Below are positions 32,535 to 42,347 of a stretch of 64,000 nt of DNA, in pieces. The notes beneath the pieces are model-generated. The model was given only the letters and a program-made list of their open reading frames with translations. It was not told where the DNA came from and searched no databases. Position 1 is the first letter of the stretch. Each line of letters starts with the position of its first letter. The position numbers were made by a program, and so were the translations under genes. Source of the stretch: Nitrospira tepida (GTDB lineage Bacteria; Nitrospirota; Nitrospiria; Nitrospirales; Nitrospiraceae); assembly GCF_947241125.1 (NCBI RefSeq), contig NZ_OX365700.1:3008001-3072000 (forward strand), written 5' to 3'.

Positions 32535-33782
32535 CTAGCCGGCCACGGCGGTCTTGACCTCTTTCATCTTCAAGCCATCTGCCGCCCCCTCCGCCTGCTC
32601 GTCGAGAAGGAGCGCATCCACGTAGAACTTGGTCGCCCAATTGAGCACTTCAAAGCGGCCGTAGTCTCCATCGAAGGGACTCGATCCTTTGATGCCCCCC
32701 CGGAGGCCTCCGTTCTCGCTCACGCAGTTCTGTGAGGCCTTCAAAAACCTGAGAAGCCGACGAGCCCCATCGAGAAATCTCCGATCGCCCTCTTTTAAAA
32801 ACAGGCGCAGCCAGATTCCTGCCAGTTGCGCATTGCCGGTCAGGCAGCTCCAGGCCACGGTTCCCTGCCAATGATGGTTCAGTCTCCCCGGCACGCTTCC
32901 GTCCTCGCGGAGCGTCCCCAACAACCTTTCGGCGCTCATCTTGGCGCTTTGAAGATACTCCGTGCGGTTCAGCAGTTCCCCGGCCCCCCAGATGCCCTCA
33001 ATGGCATAGCTGATGGTATGCAACAGCGGCGCGGCAGAATCCGTGAGACAATTGTTGCGAAACCATCCATTGGCATTCTGCTGACTGAGGCTGAATCGGA
33101 TGTTCCGCTCCCCTCCCTCGACATAACGCGGGTCTCCGGCACATTGACCGAGAAGGAGCAGCGACCAGCCCACGCGAGAATTGTAGGTGGTGGAGGTGGG
33201 ATTGGCGAATTCCGAGTTCCCCTTCACCCACCCGCCGTCGTTCTGTTGCACCGCCAGGAGATAGTTGCCCGCCCTCTTGGCCGCGTCGAGGTATCTGGCA
33301 TCTTGCGTTTCCTGAAAGGCGGCGACCCAACCGAGGATCACCTGCCCCGTATTGAACACCGCAGGGGTCGGGTGGTGGTTGAGCACGCCTCCCATGACCG
33401 CTCCGTTCGGCATCTGCACCTGGATTTCCCAATCCGCCATGGCGAGCGCGCGGGACTTGAGATCCGGATCCTGCAGATACCGGCCGGCATCCAGAAACGT
33501 CGGAATGATGTAACCGGTCGTTTCGGGATACGATTGCTGCCATCCTTTTGCGCGGAAGAACGGATGCCAGGCGGAGCTGTAGGCCCGCGACACCCCCCGG
33601 TCTGGCGTGGCATCCTGGGCCCGCTTGATCCATTCCACCGCTTCCCGCAGATGAAATCGGTTCTCCTTCACCACGACCCCGCGTTGCTCCGCCTCCCGGC
33701 GCAGTTCTTGATACGCTTCCTGGTTGTAGAACCTGGAAACCTTCACGCGATGCTCAAGGCCCTGGATCACCCGTTGAATCAT
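32535..33782 (-). CDS. (alpha/alpha) toroid protein, glycosidase or epimerase-like
   Basis: The protein has repeated helical hairpins with WIKRAQDATPDRGVS, YPETTGYIIPTFLDAG, VFNTGQVILGWVAAF, YLLAVQQNDGGWVKG and WQGTVAWSCLTGNAQLAGIW. This resembles (alpha/alpha)6 or (alpha/alpha)7 barrels such as unsaturated glucuronyl hydrolases and GH76/GH105 relatives. No signal peptide is visible, so it would act in the cytoplasm or on membrane-side intermediates. I cannot identify catalytic acids. Similar proteins accompany exosortase-type loci and are sometimes misnamed dehydratases. It is flanked by glycosyltransferase and methyltransferase genes. Confidence 0.72.
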   Translation of the reverse strand: MIQRVIQGLEHRVKVSRFYNQEAYQELRREAEQRGVVVKENRFHLREAVEWIKRAQDATPDRGVSRAYSSAWHPFFRAKGWQQSYPETTGYIIPTFLDAGRYLQDPDLKSRALAMADWEIQVQMPNGAVMGGVLNHHPTPAVFNTGQVILGWVAAFQETQDARYLDAAKRAGNYLLAVQQNDGGWVKGNSEFANPTSTTYNSRVGWSLLLLGQCAGDPRYVEGGERNIRFSLSQQNANGWFRNNCLTDSAAPLLHTISYAIEGIWGAGELLNRTEYLQSAKMSAERLLGTLREDGSVPGRLNHHWQGTVAWSCLTGNAQLAGIWLRLFLKEGDRRFLDGARRLLRFLKASQNCVSENGGLRGGIKGSSPFDGDYGRFEVLNWATKFYVDALLLDEQAEGAADGLKMKEVKTAVAG

Positions 33783-33798
33783 GGCGACGAGGCTCCGG

Positions 33799-34794
33799 TT
33801 AGGAGGCGGCTTTGGTCGACTTCATCACGATCTTTTCCATGACATAGCGAAGCGGAATCATGGAGCCGAACAGTTTTTCACCGGCAAACGCGGTCGCATA
33901 GTAGGTGCGCAGCAGGCCGGGCGCATGCCTTTCCAGAATTCCGTTGACGAAGAACGTGTCGAAGAGATACTTGTGAAATCCGAATCCCACCCCCCGGCCT
34001 TGCAAGTCGCGCATGCGATTCTTTTTGAGCCAGCCCTTGACCTCAAACCAGTGGTTGTAGTTGTCGTAGTTCAGCCCCCACTCGGAGAACGGCGACAGGG
34101 ACCGGAACAGCAACTTGAACGGCGCGTTGAAGACCGGCTGGAGTCTGGACATGCGGATTTCCTTCCAGATCGTTTTCAGGTTCCACGTATTGTACAGCTC
34201 CAGAATGAGGTCTCCATCAACCTTCGTGACGCGACAGAGTTCCTGGACGGCCTCCTCTTGCTTCTTCAAATGCTGAATCACCCGGCAACTGATGACCGTG
34301 GTGAAGAGATTGTCTTTGAAGGGCAGGTGCTCCAGCTCGCAGCAGACGTGAAAATGTCCGCGTTTCCGCCGTTGCGCCGCTCGCAGGAGATTGAGCGAGG
34401 CATCGATGCCGACCGACACGGTCGTCGGAGGCAGCGTTTCCAGGAAGCGTCCGTTTCCGCATCCTGCATCAAGGAACAGACCCAGCTTGTTCTGATCGAA
34501 ATAGTAGGTCAGTCCGTAGATCTCTGATTCGTGGTTATAGATGCCGAAGATCGAGCCGGCCCCTTCGACATTCGCATCGTACAGGTGCGCCTTGTCTTCG
34601 GCATCCCAATAGCGCGTAAAGAGATGTTTCATCTCGACTTCGACATTGCAGGGGAACAGCACCGGAATGCCGTCGACGATCGGGAACACGAACGCGCAGG
34701 TCGCGCACGAGAACGCCGATTCGTCGTTTCGCAGGGTCAGGTCGCCCTTGCATTTCGGACAACACAACATGCCGTAAAAGTCTGCTCTATCCAT
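33799..34794 (-). CDS. SAM-dependent methyltransferase with N-terminal zinc-ribbon (Trm112-like) segment
   Basis: The first 50 residues carry CCPKCKG and SCATCAF, a four-cysteine zinc ribbon, with the Trm112-like VDGIPVLF. The methyltransferase core follows: LFLDAGCGNGRFLETL, VGIDASLNLL and FTTVISCRVIQHLKKQ. The C-terminal 120 residues are rich in aromatic residues and may bind the acceptor or membrane. The ATG at 34794 lies after AAAGGGAT; a longer frame reaches back to the epimerase stop without sense. Length is 331 residues. Substrate unknown. Confidence 0.83.
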   Translation of the reverse strand: MDRADFYGMLCCPKCKGDLTLRNDESAFSCATCAFVFPIVDGIPVLFPCNVEVEMKHLFTRYWDAEDKAHLYDANVEGAGSIFGIYNHESEIYGLTYYFDQNKLGLFLDAGCGNGRFLETLPPTTVSVGIDASLNLLRAAQRRKRGHFHVCCELEHLPFKDNLFTTVISCRVIQHLKKQEEAVQELCRVTKVDGDLILELYNTWNLKTIWKEIRMSRLQPVFNAPFKLLFRSLSPFSEWGLNYDNYNHWFEVKGWLKKNRMRDLQGRGVGFGFHKYLFDTFFVNGILERHAPGLLRTYYATAFAGEKLFGSMIPLRYVMEKIVMKSTKAAS

Positions 34795-34896
34795 GGCTTT
34801 GTTATCCCTTTTGCTCAGATCTTCACCCGATGCTGCATCCGATTCTCTTGACAGGGAAGCGCGCCGTGGACGTCCGGCGCGGCGGACACCCATCCC

Positions 34897-36018
34897 TCAC
34901 CGCCCGCTGAACTGATCGAGCAGGATCGTAACAATGCGCTCCGCGGCCTGACCATCCCACAGAGGAGGAGGAGCCGGGGGTTGGACGGGGTGATCGAGGA
35001 CCTTGGCGGCCTCGGACACGATTCGGGAAGGGTTCGCCCCGATCACCCGATTGGTTCCGTGCGTCACGGTCACCGGCCGCTCCGTGTTCTCCCGGAGCGT
35101 CAAACACGGAATCCCCAGCACCGTCGTTTCTTCCTGCAATCCTCCGGAGTCCGTCAGCACCATTCTCGCGCTCGCCACCAGGGCCATAAAGTCGAGATAC
35201 CCAATGGGGTCCATGCACCGGATGCCCGTGGCCGGCGCTGGTCCATCCCCGAAATGAAGACAGGCACGGAACCGGCCCAGCGATTTCAGCGCTCCGATCG
35301 TCCGGGGATGAACCGGAAAGACGAGCGGGCACCGTTGGGCGACCACGCAGAGGGCCTCGATGAGCCCCTCCAGAATCCTGACATCGTCCACATTGGAAGG
35401 GCGATGGAGCGTTACCACCCCATACTGGGCCTTGTTGAGCTGGAGCTGCTCCACAATGTTGGAACGGGTCCAGAGCCGGCGTGACGATTCGAGGGAATCG
35501 ATCATCACATTGCCCACGAAAAAGATCTTGTCCGGGGCGATGCCTTCCGCCTTCAGATTCTTCTCTCCACTCTCCTCGGTCACAAACAGCAGATCGGACA
35601 CCGCGTCGGTCACGAGCCGATTGATCTCCTCGGGCATCGACCGATCATAGCTTCGCAGCCCGGCCTCGACATGGGCCACCTTGATCTTGAGCTTGACCGC
35701 CGTGAGGGCGGCGGCCATGGTTGAATTGACGTCGCCCACCACGAGCACCAGGTCCGGCCGCTCGCGCTCCAGCACGGGCTCCAGCCGCTTCATGACCTCC
35801 GCCGTCTGCACGGCATGCGTGCCGGACCCGACTTCCAACGAGACGTCCGGCCGTGGAATTTCCAGATCCTCAAAAAAGCGCCCGGCCATGCTCGCATCGT
35901 AGTGCTGCCCCGTGTGCACCAGGATCGACTGAATCCCGGAGCGCCTGCGCATGGCCCTGATGAGAGGAGCGATTTTCATGAAATTCGGCCGCGCTCCGAC
36001 GACACTGACAATCTTCAT
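34897..36018 (-). CDS. wecB: UDP-N-acetylglucosamine 2-epimerase (non-hydrolysing)
   Basis: The sequence starts VVGARPNFMKIAPLIRAM and has TGQHYDASM, VLVVGDVNSTMAAALTA, HVEAGLRSYDRSMPEEINR and TDSGGLQEE, the family signatures with the catalytic acids and His. At 373 residues it is full length. It interconverts UDP-GlcNAc and UDP-ManNAc in the cytoplasm. With the dehydrogenase at 3535-4833 it could make UDP-ManNAcA. The start follows GAGGATCGT. Confidence 0.93.
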   Translation of the reverse strand: MKIVSVVGARPNFMKIAPLIRAMRRRSGIQSILVHTGQHYDASMAGRFFEDLEIPRPDVSLEVGSGTHAVQTAEVMKRLEPVLERERPDLVLVVGDVNSTMAAALTAVKLKIKVAHVEAGLRSYDRSMPEEINRLVTDAVSDLLFVTEESGEKNLKAEGIAPDKIFFVGNVMIDSLESSRRLWTRSNIVEQLQLNKAQYGVVTLHRPSNVDDVRILEGLIEALCVVAQRCPLVFPVHPRTIGALKSLGRFRACLHFGDGPAPATGIRCMDPIGYLDFMALVASARMVLTDSGGLQEETTVLGIPCLTLRENTERPVTVTHGTNRVIGANPSRIVSEAAKVLDHPVQPPAPPPLWDGQAAERIVTILLDQFSGR

Positions 36019-36080
36019 ACGATCCTCACAGACATAGACGACTCACACGCATCGCGAAAGGAACCATTCACCTCTCCGGG

Positions 36081-38042
36081 CTAGGCCGGCACGGCCGCCT
36101 GCGGATGTCCTCCATCGGCCCCCCTCGTTTGGATCGCAACAGGCCCATCATCCGGCCGAACGGCCTGCTCTCCCATCAGATCCGCGACCATCTCGAATTC
36201 AGCCAGATGGAACAGATCATGGTGCACATCGATCTCGCCCCGCTTGTGCCGTTCGAGATCCTTCACGACGGTGCTGACATGGTAAATGCCGCGTTCCCGA
36301 ACCGCGCGGCTGGCCAGCAAGTCCGCCATGGGCTCATAGAGATCATGAGCAAACCATTTCCGCCCCGCCGTCGGAAAGCCCATCTTGTCCGGCCGTGCCC
36401 GCACCGATTCGGGAATGCGCCCTCGCATGGCCTCGCGCAGGATGAATTTATTCCAGGGTCCCCGCACCTTCCATTCCGCCGGGAGGCCGAACAGCAGCGA
36501 CACAAGCCGATAATCGAGAAACGGGAGCCGGGTTTCCACCGAATGCGCCATCGAATTCCGGTCCTCGATCCGGAGATACAGCGGAAGCGGCGCATTGGTG
36601 ACCCCGCGTTTTAAAACGTCATTCAGACGATTGAGGCCAGGTGCCCGCTCTCCGTGTGGAACGCGCGAACTGAGCTCCTTCGTGAACCACGGATTGTTCA
36701 GAATCTTGCGGCCGTACCGCCGGTCCGATAACGCGCGATAGAGGGGGACCCCATGAAGCACGGTCATCAGGAGACTCACGGATGCCTCCTTGAACGAGTG
36801 GAACGGGCTTCCTCCGTGCACCTCGGTATAGGCGCGGATCTCCGCCCAGGCCTTGTTGAACCGTCCCTCGCCGAGCAGCTCACGCCAGTGGTCGAGAAAA
36901 AAACTGAAGTAGCCGCCGATCGTCTCGTCCGCCCCCTGTCCGTTCAGCACGACCCGAATGCCATGGCCGGCGACCAGGCCCATCAATCGATAGCCGACCG
37001 TTGCGGTCATCGTGTGGACCGGCTCATCCTGATACCACAACATCCGCCGGACATTCTGCCACAGGTCCATCGGATCCGTCTGGAGTTCCCGTAGCTGGGC
37101 TTTCGTCTCGGCCAAGGTATCGGCGATGTACTTCGATTCATCAAACTCCTTGGCCATGTAACAAAAGGCCTGGAGCGGCCCCGAGGCCGATTGGTCGCCT
37201 TCATTCCGCTGCCTGGCCGCGGCGCAAATAATCGACGTCGAGTCGAGGCCTCCCGAGAGGCACACGCCAACGGGCACATCGCTCCGCATGCGAAGCCGCA
37301 CCGCCTGTTCGAACAGGTCGGCAAAGGCCGCCGGCGGGTCATGGACGTCGACGGACGGCAGGTGGTCCAAATCCCAATAGGTCCATGATTTCCACCTGCC
37401 TTCCAGATCCAGCTCGAAGGCCGACCCCGGAGGAATCGGATCGATCCCGTCATAGAAACTCTCGCCGCGGTCGTCCAGGTGACCTTCGATCAGGAAGCGG
37501 GACGCGATCGTCCAATTGACGCCTCCCCGGTACAACCCGGAGGCGCGGATTGCTTTGATCTCGGACGCCAACAGGACGTACTCCCGTTGCCGGTGGACGA
37601 ACAGCGGTTTGACCCCGAACCGGTCACGCGACCCGAACAGGCGTCGATTCCCCTTGTCATAGATGATGAACGCCCACATGCCGTTCAGTTTCGGCAGGCA
37701 CTCCGCGCCCCACTGGCGGTAGGCATTCAGCAGAACTTCGCTGTCGCCCGTCGACCGAAATCGATATCCGAGATCGACCAACTCGCGACGCAGCTCCACA
37801 TAGTTGAAAATTTCCCCGTTGAACACGAGCACGAATCGGCCGTCGTCGCTGACCATGGGCTGATGGCCGGCCGGGGAGAGATCGAGAATGGCCAAGCGCC
37901 GGAACCCGAGCCCCACGGAACCGTCAAGGAATAGGCCGCTGTCATCCGGACCGCGATGGACAAGGCTCCGGGTCATCCGGTCAAGCGCCGCCTCATCGAC
38001 AGGCCTGCCTGCCATTCCACACATGACCGCGATACCGCACAT
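36081..38042 (-). CDS. asnB: Second glutamine-dependent asparagine synthase-like amidotransferase
   Basis: The Ntn glutaminase domain begins MCGIAVMCGMAG; the second residue is the nucleophile Cys. Two MCG tripeptides occur six residues apart. Using the first (38042) places HRGPDD at position 29-33, as in the other AsnB-like protein, and an AAGG site precedes it. The synthetase domain has CLSGGLDSTS and GQGADETIGGYF. At 653 residues it is a little longer than usual. The likely role is amidation of a sugar or amino acid carboxylate on the glycan. Confidence 0.88.
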   Translation of the reverse strand: MCGIAVMCGMAGRPVDEAALDRMTRSLVHRGPDDSGLFLDGSVGLGFRRLAILDLSPAGHQPMVSDDGRFVLVFNGEIFNYVELRRELVDLGYRFRSTGDSEVLLNAYRQWGAECLPKLNGMWAFIIYDKGNRRLFGSRDRFGVKPLFVHRQREYVLLASEIKAIRASGLYRGGVNWTIASRFLIEGHLDDRGESFYDGIDPIPPGSAFELDLEGRWKSWTYWDLDHLPSVDVHDPPAAFADLFEQAVRLRMRSDVPVGVCLSGGLDSTSIICAAARQRNEGDQSASGPLQAFCYMAKEFDESKYIADTLAETKAQLRELQTDPMDLWQNVRRMLWYQDEPVHTMTATVGYRLMGLVAGHGIRVVLNGQGADETIGGYFSFFLDHWRELLGEGRFNKAWAEIRAYTEVHGGSPFHSFKEASVSLLMTVLHGVPLYRALSDRRYGRKILNNPWFTKELSSRVPHGERAPGLNRLNDVLKRGVTNAPLPLYLRIEDRNSMAHSVETRLPFLDYRLVSLLFGLPAEWKVRGPWNKFILREAMRGRIPESVRARPDKMGFPTAGRKWFAHDLYEPMADLLASRAVRERGIYHVSTVVKDLERHKRGEIDVHHDLFHLAEFEMVADLMGEQAVRPDDGPVAIQTRGADGGHPQAAVPA

Positions 38043-38197
38043 GTTGGCCTTCTTGATCCTTGGGTTCAGGCTAGTCCGTGGGCGTCGCAAAGACAGGCCG
38101 CCTCATGAGAGGCACGTCCAACCAGCCCCTCAGGCGGCTTGGCCGGCCTGCCACCGGATCGACTACCTCCGCAGGGCAGGCCCGCTCCCACTCGACT

Positions 38198-39202
38198 TTA
38201 AACCACTTGGCGGAAATACTCGATGGTTTTTCGCAGGCCGTCCTCAAGCTCAACCTGAGGTTCCCATCCCAGGAGCATCTTGGCGCGCCGGATATCGGGA
38301 CGCCGGACCTTGGGATCGTCCGCCGGGAGCGGGCGGTATTCGATCGCGCTCTTGGACCCGGTCAGCCGCAGCACGAGCTCCGCAATGTCTTTCACCGTCA
38401 ACTCACGAGGATTGCCGATGTTGACGGGATCATGAATGGTTTCCGGGAGCGGCTGAGAGGATTTGGTGAGAAAGGTGGACCGGTCGGTCCGCTGATCGAC
38501 CGTTTTGTCCGAGTCCGCCACCAGCAAGTCCGTGATGCCGCGGACAAGATCATCGGCATAGCAGAAGCTTCGTGTTTGGGTGCCGTCTCCGAATATCGTC
38601 AACGGCTTCCCCTGAAGGGCCTGTACGATAAAGTTCGAGACGACGCGGCCGTCGTTCGGCCGCATGCGGGGACCGTAGGTATTGAAGATGCGCACGATCC
38701 TGGTATCCAAGCCGTGATAGCGATGGTAGGCCATGGTGATGGCTTCCGCGAATCGTTTGGCCTCGTCGTACACCCCCCGGGGACTGATCGGATTGACATT
38801 GCCCCAATAGGATTCGGGTTGCGGGTTGACCAGCGGATCGCCGTAGACCTCGGACGTGCTCGCAAGCAGGAGCCGCGCCCCTTTCGCCTTGGCCAGGCCG
38901 AGCGCCTTGTGGGTCCCCAACGCTCCCACCTTCAGGGTGGCGATCGGCATTTCCAGATAGTCCTGCGGGCTGGCCGGGGAGGCAAAGTGAAGGATGGCGT
39001 CCAGCGGGCCATCCACGTGCAGGTAGTCGCAGACATTGTATTTGATAAAGCTGAAGCGAGGGTGTCCCATCAGGTGCGCGATGTTTTCCGCGCGACCCGT
39101 GATGAGATTATCCACGGCGACGACCTCATGGCCTTTCCCGATCAACATGTCGCTTAGATGACTGCCCAAAAATCCGGCTCCGCCCGTGATCAAAATACGC
39201 AT
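38198..39202 (-). CDS. NAD-dependent epimerase/dehydratase, UDP-glucuronate decarboxylase type
   Basis: Short-chain dehydrogenase fold with [24 protein letters not shown], the serine/threonine in [12 protein letters not shown] and catalytic YxxxK as YDEAKR. The sequence ARRP-like variant [15 protein letters not shown] and [17 protein letters not shown] are UXS features. A 25-residue insertion (around residues 230-255) interrupts the region before the DPVNIGNP motif. UDP-xylose formation from UDP-GlcA is the best guess; UDP-GlcA could come from the dehydrogenase at 60.9 kb. GGAGG precedes the start. Confidence 0.86.
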   Translation of the reverse strand: MRILITGGAGFLGSHLSDMLIGKGHEVVAVDNLITGRAENIAHLMGHPRFSFIKYNVCDYLHVDGPLDAILHFASPASPQDYLEMPIATLKVGALGTHKALGLAKAKGARLLLASTSEVYGDPLVNPQPESYWGNVNPISPRGVYDEAKRFAEAITMAYHRYHGLDTRIVRIFNTYGPRMRPNDGRVVSNFIVQALQGKPLTIFGDGTQTRSFCYADDLVRGITDLLVADSDKTVDQRTDRSTFLTKSSQPLPETIHDPVNIGNPRELTVKDIAELVLRLTGSKSAIEYRPLPADDPKVRRPDIRRAKMLLGWEPQVELEDGLRKTIEYFRQVV

Positions 39203-39240
39203 GGCACGCTTCCTCCTCTAGGACGATGACTCCATTGCGC

Positions 39241-40344
39241 TCACAGCCTCAGGAACTGGCCGCCGTTTACTGAACTGTTCAGGATATGTGCCTTGAGGAC
39301 CCCGGCCAGAAGTCGATAGGCGTCGGCTGTCGGATGGCTGTCGTCGTAGTACTCGATGGGTTGTTTCCCGGATTTTCTGGCATCTTCCTGAATGATTTCC
39401 TTGGTGGAAAGGTAGGGTATATGGTGCTCTTCAAACAGGTTACGCAGGAACATTTCCCTCCAGTCGGCGGGATCGTTATAGATCCAGTCTGGATAGAAGA
39501 TAAGAAACAGATGGGGGATGTTTCGCCGATTCAGCTCCGCGACCATCGCAAGGATAATCTTCTCGTTCACCATTTTTTTGATCCTCACCTGGTCTTCCGT
39601 CCCAAGGATGAGCTGTCTAATTCTGTAGAAGCGACCATCGCGATTCGCCCACATGCGGGCCAGATAGGACACAATCCGAGGAGGATTCTCCGCGAAAAAG
39701 ACGGCCGGATGTGGCGAAACAGGCACACCTTTCAACGCAAGCGCCCCGTCCTCCACGCTGAAGAACGGCTTCTGTCCGATTCTAACCGCCAGGGCGCTTC
39801 GATCAAGATCCTGGGTCATGATACCCACAATGACAAATGGATTCCGGTAGAGAGGAAGGGACTCTTTCAGAAGCAGATACATCTGGTCCACTCCATAGCC
39901 TCCCACACCGTAGTTCAACAGAAAGAACCGGCGACCCAGTTCAGAATCATTGTTCACAATACCCTGAAAGCATTCGTTTTTATTCGCGATCGTCGAGCAT
40001 TCTGCGAACGAATCCCCGTACAGAAGAATTGGGATTTTGTCTCCTACCTCTCCCGCATTATTATGGAGATAGGTTTCGGGGGAAAAGGTCCCGATCCAGC
40101 CCAATCGAGGATGGGGATGTTCCGGCGGCTTGAACCTGCCGCCAAAGAGATAATAGAGCTTCCAATAATCATCATCTGAATCCCATGCGCCGTAGAGATC
40201 AGGATTTCTAAAGCGTTGCATGAAGTCCGCTCCAGAAAACAACAGAACACGAAATATCACCTCACACACCACCATCGTGCCGAGCGAGACGACCAGCATG
40301 GAACAGGTCCAGAACAGCAGTCTACGAGGAACCAGGCCGCGCAT
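39241..40344 (-). CDS. Membrane-anchored SGNH-family protein
   Basis: An N-terminal helix (LLFWTCSMLVVSLGTMVVCEVIF) precedes the domain. Block I is ILLYGDSFAECS, followed by LNYGVGGYGVDQM and a C-terminal YDDSHPTADAYRLLAG (Asp/His pair). The second block N is replaced by VGIMTQDLDR. The protein probably acts on exported glycan, as acyltransferase or esterase. It lies between the decarboxylase-type epimerase and the carbamoyltransferase. GC content and spacing look like its neighbours. Confidence 0.8.
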   Translation of the reverse strand: MRGLVPRRLLFWTCSMLVVSLGTMVVCEVIFRVLLFSGADFMQRFRNPDLYGAWDSDDDYWKLYYLFGGRFKPPEHPHPRLGWIGTFSPETYLHNNAGEVGDKIPILLYGDSFAECSTIANKNECFQGIVNNDSELGRRFFLLNYGVGGYGVDQMYLLLKESLPLYRNPFVIVGIMTQDLDRSALAVRIGQKPFFSVEDGALALKGVPVSPHPAVFFAENPPRIVSYLARMWANRDGRFYRIRQLILGTEDQVRIKKMVNEKIILAMVAELNRRNIPHLFLIFYPDWIYNDPADWREMFLRNLFEEHHIPYLSTKEIIQEDARKSGKQPIEYYDDSHPTADAYRLLAGVLKAHILNSSVNGGQFLRL

Positions 40345-40435
40345 ATCTCAGCCCCGGGCACCCAGCGGTTTATGCGCACCCCGGCCTCGTCCCGCCTGTT
40401 TCGGAGAAGGCACGTGAGCCGGCTTCCTCATGGGC

Positions 40436-42280
40436 TTAATCCAGTTCAAACTCCTTTTTCCAATCCGTGTCTTTTTCCAGCCGTGGCTGATCTACCTTGT
40501 TTAAGACGCAGTTTTCCAGCACCAGCACGTCCATCTCCGTGCGCATGAAGCACCGGTACGCATCCTCGGGCGTACAGACGATGGGTTCGCCGCGGACATT
40601 GAAGGACGTGTTCACCAGCACGGCATAGCCGGTCTTGGCTTCAAAGGCCTTGAGCAGGCGATAATAGCGCGGATTCGTGTCTTCATGGACGGTTTGGACC
40701 CGCGCCGAATAGTCCAGGTGCGTGATGGCCGGAATGTCCGATCGCGGGACATTCAAGAGATCGATCCCCCAGAGTTCCTTCTGTGCTTTGGTCATCGGAC
40801 GGCGCCGCCGCTCAAGAACCGGAGCCACGATCAGCATGTACGGGCTGTCCGCATTCAGGTCGAAGTAGTCCGCCACGCGCTCCCGCAGAACGGACGGCGC
40901 AAACGGCCGGAACGACTCGCGGTATTTGATCTTGAGGTTCATCACGGACTGCATTTTCGCACTCCGCGCATCGCCCAGAATACTTCTCCCTCCCAGCGCG
41001 CGAGGACCGAACTCCATCCGGCCTTGCAGCCATCCCACCACCTTCTCCGCGGCCAACTCCTCCGCGACCCGCTCCGCCAGTGCCGTGTCGTCCAGCCGCA
41101 CATACGGCGCCCCCTTTTCTTTCAAGAAGCGCTCAACCTCCTCATTGGAAAACGAGGGTCCCAGATACGACCCGCGCATCTTGTCCCGTTTGCCGTCGGC
41201 GACTCTGGGATGCCCTTCGAACTGGTGCCAGACACTCAGCGCGGCGCCCAACGCCCCGCCCGCATCCCCGGCCGCAGGCTGAATCCACAATCCCTTAAAG
41301 GGCCCTTCCCGGAGAATCCGGCCGTTTCCCACGCAGTTCAATGCCACGCCGCCGGCCAAACAGAGATTCTCCACGCCGGTCTCCCGATGCAGGGTCCGTG
41401 ACAATCGCAACATCACCTCTTCGGTTACCTCCTGGATTGACCGGGCCAGATCCATTTCGCGCTGCGTTAATTTGGACTCCGGCTTGCGCGGCGGCCCGCC
41501 GAAGACCTCGTCGAACTTCCGCCCGGTCATCGTCAAGCCGGTGCAGTAGTTGAAGTACTCCATGTTGAGCCGAAAGGTGCCGTCCGGCTTGAGATCAAGC
41601 AGGTGCTCATAGATCGCCTTCACGTATTTAGGCTCGCCGTATGGGGCCAGCCCCATGACCTTGTACTCGCCGGAGTTCACCTTGAAGCCCGTGTAATAGG
41701 TAAAGGCGGAATAGAGCAACCCCAATGAATGGGGGAACGGGATCTCCCAGAGGGGCGTCAATCGGTTGCCCTCCCCTTTCCAGGCCGACGTGGTCGCCCA
41801 TTCCCCCACGCCGTCCATGCAGAGCACCACCGCCTGCTCGTATGGCGACGCAAAAAACGCCGATGCCGCGTGAGATTCATGATGCTCGGAAAACAGCACT
41901 GGCGGCAACTCCGTCTTCGTCATCCCCTTCCCATGGACCAGGAACTCTTTGACCAGAAGGCTTCGTAAGAGCAGTTTCTCTTTCATCCAGACCGGCATGG
42001 CTGCGAGGAAGGATTGGATGCCCTTGGGCGCAAACCCCAGGTAGGTTTCCAGAAGCCGTTCAAACTTCACGAGCGGCTTGTCGTAGAACACCAGATAGTG
42101 CACGTCTTTCAATTGTATTCCGCCGGCCTGTAGACAGTACTCGACCGCCCGATGCGGAAACCCCGGGTCATGCTTCTTTCGTGTGAAGCGCTCCTCCTGC
42201 GCCGCCGCCACGATGTCGCCGTCACGAACCAGGGCCGCCGCACTGTCATGGTAATAGGCTGAGATACCGAGAATATTCAT
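40436..42280 (-). CDS. O-carbamoyltransferase (NodU/CmcH/TobZ family)
   Basis: The N-terminal ASKHA-like domain starts MNILGISAYYHDSAAALVRD with AQEERFTRKKHD and FSEHHESHAASAF (metal-site histidines). LCLAGGVALNCVGNG marks the fold. The C-terminal domain has GRMEFGPRALGGRSIL, binding carbamoyl-AMP, and TGYAVLVNTSFNVRGEPIV. At 614 residues it is full length. It transfers a carbamoyl group from carbamoyl phosphate to a sugar hydroxyl. SxtJ and DUF5989, frequent companions, are encoded 13 kb downstream in the same direction. The start follows AAGGTGAG. Confidence 0.92.
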   Translation of the reverse strand: MNILGISAYYHDSAAALVRDGDIVAAAQEERFTRKKHDPGFPHRAVEYCLQAGGIQLKDVHYLVFYDKPLVKFERLLETYLGFAPKGIQSFLAAMPVWMKEKLLLRSLLVKEFLVHGKGMTKTELPPVLFSEHHESHAASAFFASPYEQAVVLCMDGVGEWATTSAWKGEGNRLTPLWEIPFPHSLGLLYSAFTYYTGFKVNSGEYKVMGLAPYGEPKYVKAIYEHLLDLKPDGTFRLNMEYFNYCTGLTMTGRKFDEVFGGPPRKPESKLTQREMDLARSIQEVTEEVMLRLSRTLHRETGVENLCLAGGVALNCVGNGRILREGPFKGLWIQPAAGDAGGALGAALSVWHQFEGHPRVADGKRDKMRGSYLGPSFSNEEVERFLKEKGAPYVRLDDTALAERVAEELAAEKVVGWLQGRMEFGPRALGGRSILGDARSAKMQSVMNLKIKYRESFRPFAPSVLRERVADYFDLNADSPYMLIVAPVLERRRRPMTKAQKELWGIDLLNVPRSDIPAITHLDYSARVQTVHEDTNPRYYRLLKAFEAKTGYAVLVNTSFNVRGEPIVCTPEDAYRCFMRTEMDVLVLENCVLNKVDQPRLEKDTDWKKEFELD

Positions 42281-42347
42281 CGCTCACCTTTCCTGTCTGA
42301 TCTGTGGGCGGCCCAACAACACCTCGGATCTTGTTCCCGTCGGGACG

